From: Lysobacter sp. Root916
GTDB lineage: Bacteria > Pseudomonadota > Gammaproteobacteria > Xanthomonadales > Xanthomonadaceae
Direction of reading: 5' to 3'
Assembly (NCBI RefSeq): GCF_001429785.1
Contig: NZ_LMJF01000013.1
Span: 1-64,000 of the forward strand
DNA length: 64,000 nucleotides
Part shown: positions 48,274-57,940 of the stretch, piece after piece
How positions within the stretch are numbered: the stretch's first letter is position 1
Layout: each line of letters begins with the position of its first letter
The notes under the pieces: model-generated
Seen by the model: only the letters and a program-made list of their open reading frames with translations
What the model was told of the DNA's origin: nothing
Database searches by the model: none
Program-made: the position numbers and the translations under genes

Positions 48274-50781
48274 ATGTCGTCCGCGCCACCCTCGCCCGCC
48301 GTCCCACCCGCTCGCCACGTGCACAAGTTCGGCGGCAGCAGCGTCGCCGACGCCGTCCGCTACCGCGCCGTTCCGCCGCTGATCGACGACGGCGCGCAGG
48401 CGCGCATGGTCGTGGTCTCGGCCATGCAGGGCGTCACCGACGCCCTGGTCGCGCTGGCCGCGGCCGCACGCGGGCGCGAGGCGCTGGAACCGGCCTGGTC
48501 CACACTGAGTCAGCGCCACCTCGATGTTGCCGCCGAGCTCGACCCCAGCGGCCAGCAGGGTCTGGCGCCTGCGCTGCGCCAGGAACTGACCGAACTCAAA
48601 GCGCAGTTGGACCGACTGGCGGCCGGCCACTGGAACGAGGAGCAGGCCGAACGCATCGCCGCCGCCTTGCCCGGGCTGGGCGAAGTGCTGTCCTCGCACT
48701 TGCTGCACGCCACGCTCGGCGGCGACGCCGCCGGCTGGACGCGTCTGGACGCCCGCGACGTGCTGGTGGTGCACCCGGGCGAGATGGGGGTGGGCGTGGA
48801 TTGGGACGCCAGCCGCGCGCGCCTGGCCGATTGGCGCGCGCGCCATCCCGGCGAACGCATCGTCGTCACCGGCTTCGTCGCCCGCGACGCGCAGGGCGAA
48901 GCGACCACCCTGGGCCGCAACGGCAGCGACTACTCCGCGGCGATCTTCGCCCACCTGTTCGACGCCGACGCGCTGACCATCTGGACCGATGTCGACGGCG
49001 TGCTGTCGGCCGATCCGCGCCTGGTGCCCGATGCGGTCTGCCTGCCGGCGATGTCTTATGCCGAGGCCTGCGAGTTGGCCTACTTCGGCGCCAAGGTGCT
49101 GCACCCACAGACGCTGGCGCCGGTGCAGCAGCGCGGCATTCCGCTGCGCATCCGCAACGCGCGCAATCCCGACGCGCCCGGCACCCTGATCACGCCGCAG
49201 CCGTCGGTGGACGGCGCGCCGGTGAAGGGCCTGAGCCTGGTCCACGATCTGGCGGTGCTGGAACTGGTCGGCAACGGCATGGTCGGCGTGCCCGGCACCG
49301 CCGAACGCCTGTTCGGCGCGCTGCGCGGCGCCGGCGTGTCGGTGACCATGATTTCGCAGGGCTCGTCCGAACATTCGATCTGCTGCGTGGTGCGCGCCGA
49401 TCAGGCCCAGCGCGGGCGCGCGGCCATCGTCGCCGCGTTCGCCGATGCCATGGCCGACGGCCAGGCCCAGGAAGTCAGCGTCACCCCGGACGTATGCGTG
49501 CTGGCCGCGGTCGGCGACGGCATGGTCGGCACGCCCGGCGTCGCCGCGCGCCTACTCGGCGGGCTGGCGCAGGCGCGCGTGAACGTGCGCGCGATCGCGC
49601 AGGGCGCGGGCGAGCGCAACATCTCGGTCGCGATCGGCGCACGCGACGCCACCCGCGCGCTGCGCGCCGCCCACTCCGCGTTCTGGCTGTCGCCGCAATG
49701 CGTGTCGGTCGGGCTGATCGGCCCCGGCAAGGTCGGTCGCGCCCTGCTCGCGCAGCTGGCCGATGCGCAGCCGCGCCTGAGTTCCGAACACCACCCGGAT
49801 TCGAAACTGGAACTGCGCCTGCGCGCGATCGCCGACAGCCGGCGCATGCAGCTCACGCCCAAGGCGATGGCGCCGCAGGGCGCGGTCGAAGCGTTGGCCG
49901 AGGGCGAAGCGTTGGACCTGGCGCGCTTCGCCGCGCACGTGCGCGCCGAGCACCTGCCGCATGCGCTGATCGTCGATTGCAGCGGCAGCGATGCGGTCGC
50001 CGCCTACTACCCGCAGTGGCTGGAAGCCGGCATCCACGTGGTCACGCCCAACAAACAGGCCGGCGCCGGCCCGCTGCCGCGCTACGAAGCGATCCGCGCC
50101 GCCAGCCGCAACGGCGGCGCCAAGTTCCGCTACGAAGCCACGGTCGGCGCCGGCCTGCCGGTGATCCAGACCCTGCGCTCGCTGCTGGACACCGGCGACG
50201 AGCTCACCGAGGTCGAAGGCATCCTGTCCGGCACCCTGGCCTGGCTGTTCAACCGCTACGACGGCAGCGCCGCGTTTTCCGAGCTGGTGCGCGAAGCCCA
50301 TCGCCTGGGCTACACCGAGCCCGATCCGCGCGACGACCTGTCCGGCACCGACGTCGCCCGCAAGCTGGTGATCCTGGCGCGCGAAGCCGGCCGCGCCCTG
50401 TCGCTGGAGCAGGTCGAGGTCGAAAGCCTGGTGCCCGAGGCGCTGCGCACGGTTTCCAAGGACGAGTTCATGGCCCGCTTGTCCGAGCTGGACGCGCCGC
50501 TGAAACAGCGCTTCGACGAGGCGCGCGCGGCCGGCCTTGGCCTGCGTTACCTGGCCCGTCTGGACCGCGACGGCCGCGCCAGCGTCGGCGTGGTCTCGCC
50601 GCCGCCCGGCCATGCCGCTTTGCATGGCGCGCTCACCGACAACCTGATCCAGTTCCGCACCCGCCGTTACGCGGATAATCCGCTGGTGGTGCAAGGGCCC
50701 GGCGCGGGGCCGGACGTCACCGCGGCCGGCGTGTTCGGCGACATCCTTTCCATCGCGCAGACCCTCGGAGCCCGCGCATGA
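48274..50781 (+). CDS. thrA: Bifunctional aspartokinase / homoserine dehydrogenase
   Basis: An 835-residue cytosolic enzyme making aspartyl phosphate and reducing aspartate semialdehyde to homoserine. N-terminal aspartokinase ([15 protein letters not shown] near 17-31), linking ACT domains ([17 protein letters not shown] and SPQ...), then homoserine dehydrogenase beginning around residue 478 ([17 protein letters not shown]), with the [24 protein letters not shown] and [11 protein letters not shown] blocks and [20 protein letters not shown]. Full fusion length, as in enteric ThrA. Overlaps thrB by the ATGA at 50778. Confidence 0.96.
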   Translation: MSSAPPSPAVPPARHVHKFGGSSVADAVRYRAVPPLIDDGAQARMVVVSAMQGVTDALVALAAAARGREALEPAWSTLSQRHLDVAAELDPSGQQGLAPALRQELTELKAQLDRLAAGHWNEEQAERIAAALPGLGEVLSSHLLHATLGGDAAGWTRLDARDVLVVHPGEMGVGVDWDASRARLADWRARHPGERIVVTGFVARDAQGEATTLGRNGSDYSAAIFAHLFDADALTIWTDVDGVLSADPRLVPDAVCLPAMSYAEACELAYFGAKVLHPQTLAPVQQRGIPLRIRNARNPDAPGTLITPQPSVDGAPVKGLSLVHDLAVLELVGNGMVGVPGTAERLFGALRGAGVSVTMISQGSSEHSICCVVRADQAQRGRAAIVAAFADAMADGQAQEVSVTPDVCVLAAVGDGMVGTPGVAARLLGGLAQARVNVRAIAQGAGERNISVAIGARDATRALRAAHSAFWLSPQCVSVGLIGPGKVGRALLAQLADAQPRLSSEHHPDSKLELRLRAIADSRRMQLTPKAMAPQGAVEALAEGEALDLARFAAHVRAEHLPHALIVDCSGSDAVAAYYPQWLEAGIHVVTPNKQAGAGPLPRYEAIRAASRNGGAKFRYEATVGAGLPVIQTLRSLLDTGDELTEVEGILSGTLAWLFNRYDGSAAFSELVREAHRLGYTEPDPRDDLSGTDVARKLVILAREAGRALSLEQVEVESLVPEALRTVSKDEFMARLSELDAPLKQRFDEARAAGLGLRYLARLDRDGRASVGVVSPPPGHAALHGALTDNLIQFRTRRYADNPLVVQGPGAGPDVTAAGVFGDILSIAQTLGARA

Positions 50782-51731
50782 GCGCTGCGACACCCCATTC
50801 CCGCGTGCGCGCCTTCGCGCCCGGCAGCGTCGGCAACATCGGGGTCGGTTTCGACCTGCTCGGGCATTCCATCGAGGGCCCGCGCGATGTCGCCGTGGTA
50901 CGCCGCATCGCCGAGCCGACGGTGCGCATCGCCGCGATCCGCGGCGACAGCCTCGGCGCCGCCGGCCTGCCGCTGGAAGCCGCGCGCAATACCGCCGGCC
51001 AGGCCTTGATCGCGCTGCGCGACAAACTCGGCCTGGACTATGGCTTCGAGCTGGAACTGGAGAAAGGCATCCCGCTGGGCTCCGGCTTGGGCGGCTCGGC
51101 CGCGTCCTGCGTGGCCGCGGTGGTCGCCGCCAACGCGCTGCTGGACGCGCCGCTGCCGCGCGAGGCCTTGTACGAATTCGCGCTGGACGGCGAGTCGGTG
51201 TCCAGCGGCAGCCGCCACGGCGACAACGTCGCGCCGATGCTGCTCGGCGGCGTGGTCATGGCGACGGCGACGCGCATGATTCCGTTGGCCGTGCCCGAGT
51301 GGCTGCATGCGGCGGTGGTGCATCCGGACCAGGTGCTGGAAACGCGGCGCGCGCGCGCCGTGCTCGCCGAACCCTATCCGCTGCACACCGTGGTCGAGCA
51401 GAGCGCGCACCTGGCCTTGTTCCTGACCGGCTTGCAGCGCGGCGACGCCAGCTTGCTGCGCGAAGGCCTGGTCGATCTGCTGGTCGAACCGCGGCGCGCG
51501 CCGTTGATCCCCGGCTTCGCCGCGGTCAAGGCGGCCGCGCTCGCCCACGGCGCGCTGGGCGCCAGCATCTCCGGCGCCGGCCCCAGTTGTTTCGCCTGGT
51601 TCGAATCCAAGGCGCAGGCGCAAGCCGCCTCGGCGGCGATGCGCCAGGCCTTCGCCGACGCCGGCTTCGATTCGCGCGCCTACGTGACGCCGGTGGCGGG
51701 ACCGCGCGCGGAGGTGATCGGTGAGGAGTGA
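50778..51731 (+). CDS. thrB: Homoserine kinase
   Basis: A 317-residue GHMP kinase phosphorylating homoserine. Signature: [16 protein letters not shown] near the N-terminus, and the P-loop-like [17 protein letters not shown] at about residues 98-114; C-terminal [17 protein letters not shown] is the third GHMP motif. Starts within the thrA stop codon (ATGA), so translation is coupled. thrC, however, is separated by the 102-bp tandem array rather than the usual short gap. Confidence 0.95.
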   Translation: MSAATPHSRVRAFAPGSVGNIGVGFDLLGHSIEGPRDVAVVRRIAEPTVRIAAIRGDSLGAAGLPLEAARNTAGQALIALRDKLGLDYGFELELEKGIPLGSGLGGSAASCVAAVVAANALLDAPLPREALYEFALDGESVSSGSRHGDNVAPMLLGGVVMATATRMIPLAVPEWLHAAVVHPDQVLETRRARAVLAEPYPLHTVVEQSAHLALFLTGLQRGDASLLREGLVDLLVEPRRAPLIPGFAAVKAAALAHGALGASISGAGPSCFAWFESKAQAQAASAAMRQAFADAGFDSRAYVTPVAGPRAEVIGEE

Positions 51732-51767
51732 GGCGATAACGGCAGCGGCAACCGCAACCGCAACCGC

Positions 51768-51802
51768 AAATCCCCCCTGCCCCCCTTTTTCAAAGGGGGG
51801 AA
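51768..51802 (+). repeat. Single inverted copy of the C-rich hairpin element
   Basis: AATCCCCCCTGCCCCCCTTT, running to CAAAGGGGGGAA at 51802, a stem-loop of the same kind as the array unit but in opposite orientation, immediately after thrB and before the 27-bp and 102-bp units. Confidence 0.75.
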
Positions 51803-51868
51803 CAGCAGGGCGTCGCGTGCCTCGTCTTGCGCCGTTGCACGGATCTCCCATCACGCTGAAGGCCCGCT

Positions 51869-52388
51869 GGTCCTCCCCCTTCGCAAAAGTCCATTGGCCC
51901 TCCCCCTTCGCAAAAGCCCGCCGGTCCTCCCCCTTTGAAAAAGGGGGACCGAGGGGGATTTGCTCTTCGCCCCCCGCCGGTCGTCCACCGCCGCACGCAT
52001 CCCCCTTCCCGCCAGAGACCCGCCGGTCCTCCCCCTTTGAAAAAGGGGAACCGAGGGGGATTCGCTCTTCGACCCCCGCCGGTCGTCCACCGCCGCACGC
52101 ACCCCCCTTCCCGCCAGAGACCCACTGGCCCTCCCCCTTTGAAAAAGGGGGACCGAGGGGGATTTGCTCTTCGACCGCCGCCGGTCGCCCACCGCCGCAC
52201 ACATCTCCCTTCCCGCCAGAGACCCTCCGGTCCTCCCCCTTTGAAAAAGGGGGACCGAGGGGGATTTGCTCTTCGACCCCCGCCGGTCGTCCACCGCCGC
52301 ACGCATCCCCCTTCCCGCCAGAGACCCACTGGTCCTCCCCCTTTGAAAAAGGGGGACCGAGGGGGATTTGCTCTTCGACCGCACCAAG
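51869..52388 (+). repeat. 102-bp tandem array within the thr operon
   Basis: Five units with GGTCCTCCCCCTTTG (one GGCCCT variant) start at 51923, 52025, 52127, 52229 and 52331: period exactly 102 bp, the last partial. Each contains CCCCCTTTGAAAAAGGGGG, a hairpin, then GACCGAGGGGGATTTGCTCTTCG, CGCCGGTCGTCCACCGCCGC, and TTCCCGCCAGAGACCC. Two 27-bp starter units (51869, 51896) carry TCCTCCCCCTTCGCAAAAG. The 102-bp period keeps frames open for 34 codons per unit, producing apparent ORFs on both strands that I do not believe. Confidence 0.95.
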
Positions 52389-52418
52389 CAGCCACGCCGC
52401 CCCGCCCCGAGACCGCCC

Positions 52419-53714
52419 ATGAATTACTTCAGCACGCGCGGCCAGACGCCCGCGACTTCGATCGACGCCGCGCTCTCGGCCGGACTCGCGCCCGATGGCG
52501 GTCTCTACGTACCCGAAGCCTTGCCGCAGTTGCCGCCGCAGCCCGCGCGCGACGCGCTCGCCGATACCGCGCAGGCCCTGCTCGCGCCCTACTTCGCCGA
52601 CTCCGCGCTGCGCGAGCGCCTGCCCGAACTGTGCCGCCGCGCCTACGACTTCCCCGCGCCGTTGCGTGCGCTCTCGCAAGCCGACGACCTGCTGCTGGAG
52701 CTGTTCCACGGCCCCACCGCCGCCTTCAAGGACTATGCCGCGCGCTTCCTCGCCGAGGCCTTGTCGGCCCTGCGCCGGCCCGACGCGCCGACCACCACCA
52801 TCGTGGTCGCAACCTCCGGCGACACCGGCGCCGCGGTCGCGGCGGCGTTCCATCGCCGGCCCGGCTTCCGCGTGGCGATCCTCTACCCCGACGGCCGCGT
52901 CTCGCCGCGCCAGGCCCACGGCCTGGGCTGCTGGGGCGAAAACGTCCAGGCCTATCGCGTCGACGGCGATTTCGACGCCTGCCAGCGCCTGGCCAAGCAG
53001 GCGCTGTCCGATCAGGCCCTGCGCGCAACCTCGTCGCTGAGTTCGGCCAACAGCATCAGCCTGGGGCGCCTGCTGCCGCAGGCCGCCTACTACGCGCATG
53101 CCGCCGCACAGCACCAGGCGCGCAACGGCCAAGCACTCAACTTCATCGTGCCCACCGGCAATCTGGGCAACGCTTGCGCGGCCCTGGTCGCGCAACGCAT
53201 GGGTGCGCCGATCGGCGAGATCCGCCTGGCCACCAACGCCAACGACACCCTGCCGCGCTACTTCGCCGGCGCCGATTACGCCGCGCAGCCGACCCGCGCC
53301 ACCCTCGCCAACGCCATGGACGTGGGCGCGCCCAGCAACTACGAGCGCCTGCGCCACTGGTTCGGCAGCGACGCGCAACTGCGTGCCGCGATCGTCGCCA
53401 CCGCCGTCGACGACGCCACCATCACCGACACCATCCGACGCGCGCCGCAGCGCCACGGCATCGTGCCCTGCCCGCATACCGCCACCGGCCTGCACCTGTT
53501 GGAAGGCTTGCGCGCGCAAGGCGATAGCCGGCCGTGGGCGGTGGTCGCGACCGCGCATCCGGCCAAGTTCGACAGCATCGTCGAGCCCTTGATCGGTCGC
53601 GCGGTGCCGCCGCCCCACGCCCTGGCCGAGGCCTTGGCGCGCCCGGCGTCGGCCGAACCCCTGCGCGCCGACTACGCGACGCTGCGCGCGCGGCTGGCCG
53701 CCATAACCGCCTGA
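52419..53714 (+). CDS. thrC: Threonine synthase
   Basis: A 431-residue PLP enzyme converting O-phosphohomoserine to threonine. MNYFSTRGQTPATSIDAALSAGLAPDGGLYVPE is the family N-terminus; HGPTAAFKDYAARFLAEAL has the PLP lysine, and VVATSGDTGAAVAAAF and VPTGNLGNACAAL follow. The ATG at 52419 is used since the upstream frame is only the end of the tandem array. It completes the aspartate-to-threonine pathway with thrA and thrB, and lies 687 bp behind thrB because of the array. Confidence 0.96.
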   Translation: MNYFSTRGQTPATSIDAALSAGLAPDGGLYVPEALPQLPPQPARDALADTAQALLAPYFADSALRERLPELCRRAYDFPAPLRALSQADDLLLELFHGPTAAFKDYAARFLAEALSALRRPDAPTTTIVVATSGDTGAAVAAAFHRRPGFRVAILYPDGRVSPRQAHGLGCWGENVQAYRVDGDFDACQRLAKQALSDQALRATSSLSSANSISLGRLLPQAAYYAHAAAQHQARNGQALNFIVPTGNLGNACAALVAQRMGAPIGEIRLATNANDTLPRYFAGADYAAQPTRATLANAMDVGAPSNYERLRHWFGSDAQLRAAIVATAVDDATITDTIRRAPQRHGIVPCPHTATGLHLLEGLRAQGDSRPWAVVATAHPAKFDSIVEPLIGRAVPPPHALAEALARPASAEPLRADYATLRARLAAITA

Positions 53715-54072
53715 GCGCACCGGCCACGGAAAGCGACGATCGTCACAATATGACGGAGTGCGAAGCACTAACGTCGCCCACGACAGCATCGCCTTCCGGG
53801 AGAAATAACGCCGTCCGTCGGCGTGGCAGGGAAGCACCGTGCGATGCCCGCGCACAGCCCGTGTGCAACGCAAAACCTGCTACGGCTCGGGCGGGCAATC
53901 ACCGCATATCACTAACAAAACGTAGGGGTTTTCACCTGCGTCGCACAGCGCTTAGTTAGCGAAACCTGACCACTCACCATCGGTTGCGCCCGCAACAATC
54001 GACAGTGGACGGCCTTTGGCGTATTTATCGTTCTCAAGGACACAACTTTCGTATTCGGAAACACTCCATACC
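53715..54072. other. 358-bp gap between thrC and the sigma gene
   Basis: A less GC-rich spacer with no convincing gene; short frames overlap thrC antisense or lack motifs. It probably holds the promoter of the sigma-kinase module; GTATTTATCGTTCTC near 54021-54035 is locally AT-rich. Confidence 0.5.
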
Positions 54073-54726
54073 ATGACGCAGCAGGCCCAAGAAGCGCTTC
54101 AGGGCACCCCGGACGGCAGCCCGTCCGGGTTCGAATTCGGCTGCGACACCATAGATTCCGTCACCCAACTGATCCTGGCCGCCCAGAACGGCCAGGCCGG
54201 CGCCTGGGACCGGGTCTACACCTTGCTGTATCAGGAACTGCATAAAGTCGCCGGGCTGCACCTGCGCCGGCGCTGGCGCGGCAGCGAGCGTTCGCCGACT
54301 TCGCTGATCAACCGCACCTGGCTGCGCCTCAACCAGGACGAGGTCACGCTCAACAATCGCCAGCATCTGTTGTCGGTGCTGTCGCGCGCGATGCGTTACG
54401 CCGTGCTGGACGAAGTGCGGCGCCTGCAGGCCAGCAAGCGCGCCGAGCACTACCACCCCGGCGAAATCGATTCCGTACAAGAACCCTCCTACGACCCGGA
54501 ACTGGATCAGCTTGTCGCGATCGACCGCGCGCTCACCGATCTGGCCGCGGTCGATCCGCGCCTGGGTCAGGTCGTGGAAATGCGCTACTTCGCCGGCATG
54601 AGCGAAGGGGAGATCGCACAAGTACTAGGCGTCACCGAACGTACGGTGCGGCGCGACTGGCGCAAAGCGCGCGCTTTCCTGGCCGCATCCCTGGACCCGA
54701 GCGGCACGGACGACGGCTCGACGTAA
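54073..54726 (+). CDS. ECF-like sigma factor (TIGR02999-type)
   Basis: A 217-residue sigma70-family protein. ITQLILAAQNGQAGAWDRVYTLLYQELHKVAG is region 2-like; the C-terminal HTH reads EMRYFAGMSEGEIAQVLGVTERTVRRDWRKARAFLAASL (region 4). The LLYQELHKVAGLHLRRR and HLLSVLSRAMRYAVLDEVRRLQASKR blocks fit the SigX-like group TIGR02999, often found beside Ser/Thr kinases with TPR tails. The ATG at 54073 is used; the earlier TTG is possible. It is 42 bp before the kinase, so cotranscription and possible regulation by it are plausible. Confidence 0.9.
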   Translation: MTQQAQEALQGTPDGSPSGFEFGCDTIDSVTQLILAAQNGQAGAWDRVYTLLYQELHKVAGLHLRRRWRGSERSPTSLINRTWLRLNQDEVTLNNRQHLLSVLSRAMRYAVLDEVRRLQASKRAEHYHPGEIDSVQEPSYDPELDQLVAIDRALTDLAAVDPRLGQVVEMRYFAGMSEGEIAQVLGVTERTVRRDWRKARAFLAASLDPSGTDDGST

Positions 54727-54768
54727 GACCTCATTGAACGCAGGACGCCCGACCTGGCCGACACCGCC

Positions 54769-57700
54769 ATGACCTCCTTGTCCGTGCGTGCGTTGACATT
54801 GTTCGACGAGTACGTGGCGATGCCATCGGCCGCGCGCGAGCGCGCCTTGGCGGCGCTGGCGCGCAGCGACGCGCCGCTGTACGCGACCCTGCGCGCGCTG
54901 CTGGACGCCGACGCCGGCGACGAGGTTGTCTTGCGGCGCTCGGCCGTGGATTTCCTGGCCGACAAGCAGCCCGCCAACTCCGAGGACGCACCCGACGACG
55001 ACGCGCACTGCGCCGACCAGTCGCGCATCGGCACCCACCTGGGGCCCTGGCGCCTGCAACGCCTGATCGCGCGCGGCGGCATGGGCGCGGTCTACGAGGC
55101 GCATCGCGACGACGGCCATTACCAGCAGCGCGTCGCGCTCAAGTGCATCCGCAACGAACTGGTCTCGCCCGATCTGGTCGCCGCCTTCCTGGACGAGCGC
55201 CATCACCTGGCGCGCCTGGACCACGCCGGCATCGCCAGTCTGGTCGATGGCGGCATCGACGGCGATGGCCGGCCCTGGTTCGCGATGCGTTATGTCGACG
55301 GCACCCCGATCGACGAATGGTGCGACGCCCGCAACGCCGATGTGCGCACCCGCGTGGGCCTGTTGATCCAGGCCTGCGAAGCGCTCGCGCATGCGCACGC
55401 GCAGGGCGTGCTGCATGGCGACATCAAGCCGGCCAACCTGTTGGTCACCGCGGATGGCCATCTGCATCTGGTCGACTTCGGCATTTCCTCGCTGTTCACC
55501 GGCAGCGCGCTTGCCGATCCGCAGCTCGCGGCCACGCCCGACTACAGCGCGCCGGAAAGCCTGCGGGACGGCATTCGCGGCCCCGCGGTCGACATCTATT
55601 CGCTGGGCGTACTGGCCTATCGCCTGCTGTGCGCGCAATGGCCGGCGCCCAAACACAGCCTGCACGAACTCATGCCCGGCTGGAGTTCCGCGGCCGCCGA
55701 GCCCATGGAGCGCCTGCTGCAGGCGTCGACGCCCGCATCGGTGGCGCGGCAGCGCGGCGCGCGCAGCGTCGCGGCCTTGGCCGACGCGTTGGCCGGCGAC
55801 CTCAGCGCGATCGCGCTCAAGGCGGTTGCCAAGCAACCGCAAGACCGTTACGCCAGCGCCAGCGAGCTCGGCGCCGACCTGCGCCGTTGGCAGCAAGGTC
55901 GGCCGGTGCTGGCGCGCCCGCTCGGCCGCCTGGCCCGCCTGGGCAAGCTGATGCGTCGCAACGGCGCCGCGACCGCCTTGGCCGCGTCGCTATTGCTGGT
56001 CTTGATCGCGGGCACCGGCATCACCCTATGGCAAGGCCAGCGCGCCGCGCGCGAGGCGCGCGCCACCCTCGCGGTTGGCCAACTGTTCGCGTCCACGCTG
56101 GGCACCGCCACCTTGTCCGGGCTCGGCAGCGCGCCGTTTTCCTCGCGCGCCCTGTTGAACAAGACCGAGGCGCAACTGCGCCAAATGTCGCTGCACGACC
56201 ACCCGCAACTGCTCGCGCACAGCCTGGCCACGCTCGCGCGCGGCAACGCGGTGATCGGCGATTACAAGCGCGCCGAAGACCTGGCCGCCGAGGCGATGCG
56301 CGCCCTGGGCGAGGTCGGGGACGACGACGGCTACGTGTCGGCCACCCAGGTTTCGATGCTCAATGCACGCGCGCATTTCGACGACGCCGCGCGTTTGGCC
56401 ACGGCCCGTCTGGCGCAGTTGGCGGACCGCAACGATGCGTCCGCGCGCCGGGAAAAAGTCAACTTCAGCGCCGAACTCGCCCAGGCCGAGTGGGGGCAAG
56501 GCCATCCGCCGGCCGCGCTGCGCACGCTGGACGAAGCCGTCGCGCAGGCGCGCGCACTCGGGCCCGGCAACGAAGAACTGCAGGCCCAGGTGCTGATCCG
56601 CCGCGGCAACTATCGTTCGCGCGTGTCCTACTTCCGACAGGCGCAAGCCGATCTGAGTTCGGCGATCGCGCTGGCCGACAAGACCAACACCGTGCTCGCC
56701 GACGACGGCCGCGACGAGTTGGTGATGATGCTGCTGCGCAAGAGCCGCCGGGTCGACCCGGCCTTCAGCGAACGCCTGCTGCAAAGCCGCCGACGCACCT
56801 TGGGCGAGCACCATCCCAAGACCGGCCGCGCCTGGATATTGCTCGGCTATACCCAATACCTGGCCGGCAGCAAGGTGATCGCCCGCCAGCAATTGCTGGC
56901 CGGCTTGGCGATGATCGAGGCCGCGTACGGGCGTAACCACCCCGAGTACGCGATGGCGTCGATGATCGCGTCCTACACCGCGCCGGGCGACAACCGCGAC
57001 AGCATCGCTCCCTTGCGCGAAGTCGCCCAGATCTGCGAGCGGACCTTGGGCCGGAACCACGAAACCACGGTACGCGCGAACACCGTGCTGGCGATGCGCC
57101 TGCTGAGCCTGTCGCCGCGCAACCAGCGGCCCGACGATCCAGCCGAGATCGAAACGCTGTTGAGCGACAACCTGCGCATCAAGGAAAAGGCCGGCCTGCC
57201 CTCCTCGCGCGAGGCGCAGCTGCTGGCGCGCGTGCTGATGCTGCGCGGCACGCCGGCCGACCTGCCACGCGCGCAGGCCTTGCTGCGCCATGCCCAGTCC
57301 GATGCGGCCCGCTACTACGAAACCGACGACGCGTTCACCCGCCTGGTCAGCCAGATGGCGATCTCGCTGGACTACCTGCAAGGACAGCGCGCGCGCGCCG
57401 ACGCCGCCTTCGCGCGGCAGGTGGCCGCCGATGTCGCCGACGACAGCGATGTCGCCAGCGCCGGCATCCACGAGAGCCTGATGTTCCGCGCGCTGTACGC
57501 CTATGAGACCTGCCGCGACGACGATGCGGCGGCGCTGCTGACCCGGTCGGCCGAAGACGACCTGCGCCGCCAGGGACCGGAGGGCCCCGCCACCCGCGAA
57601 TCGCGCGCCTATCTGACCGCCTTGCGCGACGGCGCCATGCTGTCGGCGCCGCCGGCGCAAGGCATTCCGCCGTACGCGCTCAAGGCCGCGGTCCTTCGAC

Positions 57701-57816
57701 GCGCCCAGAACTGCGGAAATGGAACATATTTCGTACGTAAAAATTCCACCACCAATCTGACTGCGGCGCTGCCTAAGGGCGGCGCGCGGCCCGGCAGCGG
57801 AACCGCTAAGCGCTAA
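54769..57816 (+). CDS. Ser/Thr protein kinase with TPR-like C-terminal region
   Basis: A 1015-residue kinase anchored by one membrane helix. Residues 1-55: a paired-helix domain with LTLFDEYVAMPSAARERAL. Kinase about 85-385: IARGGMGAVYEA, VALKCI (Lys125), HGDIKPANLLV (Asp218), LVDFGISS (Asp236), PDYSAPESL, DIYSLGVLAYRLL. A helix (about 399-423) follows, with TPR/hexatricopeptide-like repeats to the C-terminus, probably outside the membrane. It sits between the sigma factor and a paralogous pseudokinase. Confidence 0.93.
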   Translation: MTSLSVRALTLFDEYVAMPSAARERALAALARSDAPLYATLRALLDADAGDEVVLRRSAVDFLADKQPANSEDAPDDDAHCADQSRIGTHLGPWRLQRLIARGGMGAVYEAHRDDGHYQQRVALKCIRNELVSPDLVAAFLDERHHLARLDHAGIASLVDGGIDGDGRPWFAMRYVDGTPIDEWCDARNADVRTRVGLLIQACEALAHAHAQGVLHGDIKPANLLVTADGHLHLVDFGISSLFTGSALADPQLAATPDYSAPESLRDGIRGPAVDIYSLGVLAYRLLCAQWPAPKHSLHELMPGWSSAAAEPMERLLQASTPASVARQRGARSVAALADALAGDLSAIALKAVAKQPQDRYASASELGADLRRWQQGRPVLARPLGRLARLGKLMRRNGAATALAASLLLVLIAGTGITLWQGQRAAREARATLAVGQLFASTLGTATLSGLGSAPFSSRALLNKTEAQLRQMSLHDHPQLLAHSLATLARGNAVIGDYKRAEDLAAEAMRALGEVGDDDGYVSATQVSMLNARAHFDDAARLATARLAQLADRNDASARREKVNFSAELAQAEWGQGHPPAALRTLDEAVAQARALGPGNEELQAQVLIRRGNYRSRVSYFRQAQADLSSAIALADKTNTVLADDGRDELVMMLLRKSRRVDPAFSERLLQSRRRTLGEHHPKTGRAWILLGYTQYLAGSKVIARQQLLAGLAMIEAAYGRNHPEYAMASMIASYTAPGDNRDSIAPLREVAQICERTLGRNHETTVRANTVLAMRLLSLSPRNQRPDDPAEIETLLSDNLRIKEKAGLPSSREAQLLARVLMLRGTPADLPRAQALLRHAQSDAARYYETDDAFTRLVSQMAISLDYLQGQRARADAAFARQVAADVADDSDVASAGIHESLMFRALYAYETCRDDDAAALLTRSAEDDLRRQGPEGPATRESRAYLTALRDGAMLSAPPAQGIPPYALKAAVLRRAQNCGNGTYFVRKNSTTNLTAALPKGGARPGSGTAKR

Positions 57817-57940
57817 CCCGGTCGCAGATTCGTCTTTCCAGCGACGAACGGTGTCCCCTGCATGCCCTGATGCCGCGCGCCACGGCGATATCTGCTGTGT
57901 CAGGCGCAACCGCGCCCACCGCCGGCCTCACCGCTTACCC

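Noticed and set aside
51869-52388. CRISPR array
   Set aside because: The units are contiguous with no variable spacers, long (102 bp), and no cas gene is near.
51721-52422. Repeat proteins encoded by the 102-bp array on either strand
   Set aside because: PPSPFEKGGPRG-like repeats come from a non-coding array with period divisible by three; no ribosome site or homology.
50667-53873. A 1068-codon minus-strand frame spanning thrB, the array and thrC
   Set aside because: It is antisense to two certain genes and is held open by the 102-bp period, a multiple of three.
54016-54072. Longer start of the sigma factor at a TTG
   Set aside because: The extra 19 residues are non-conserved-looking; ATG at 54073 gives the family's normal length.
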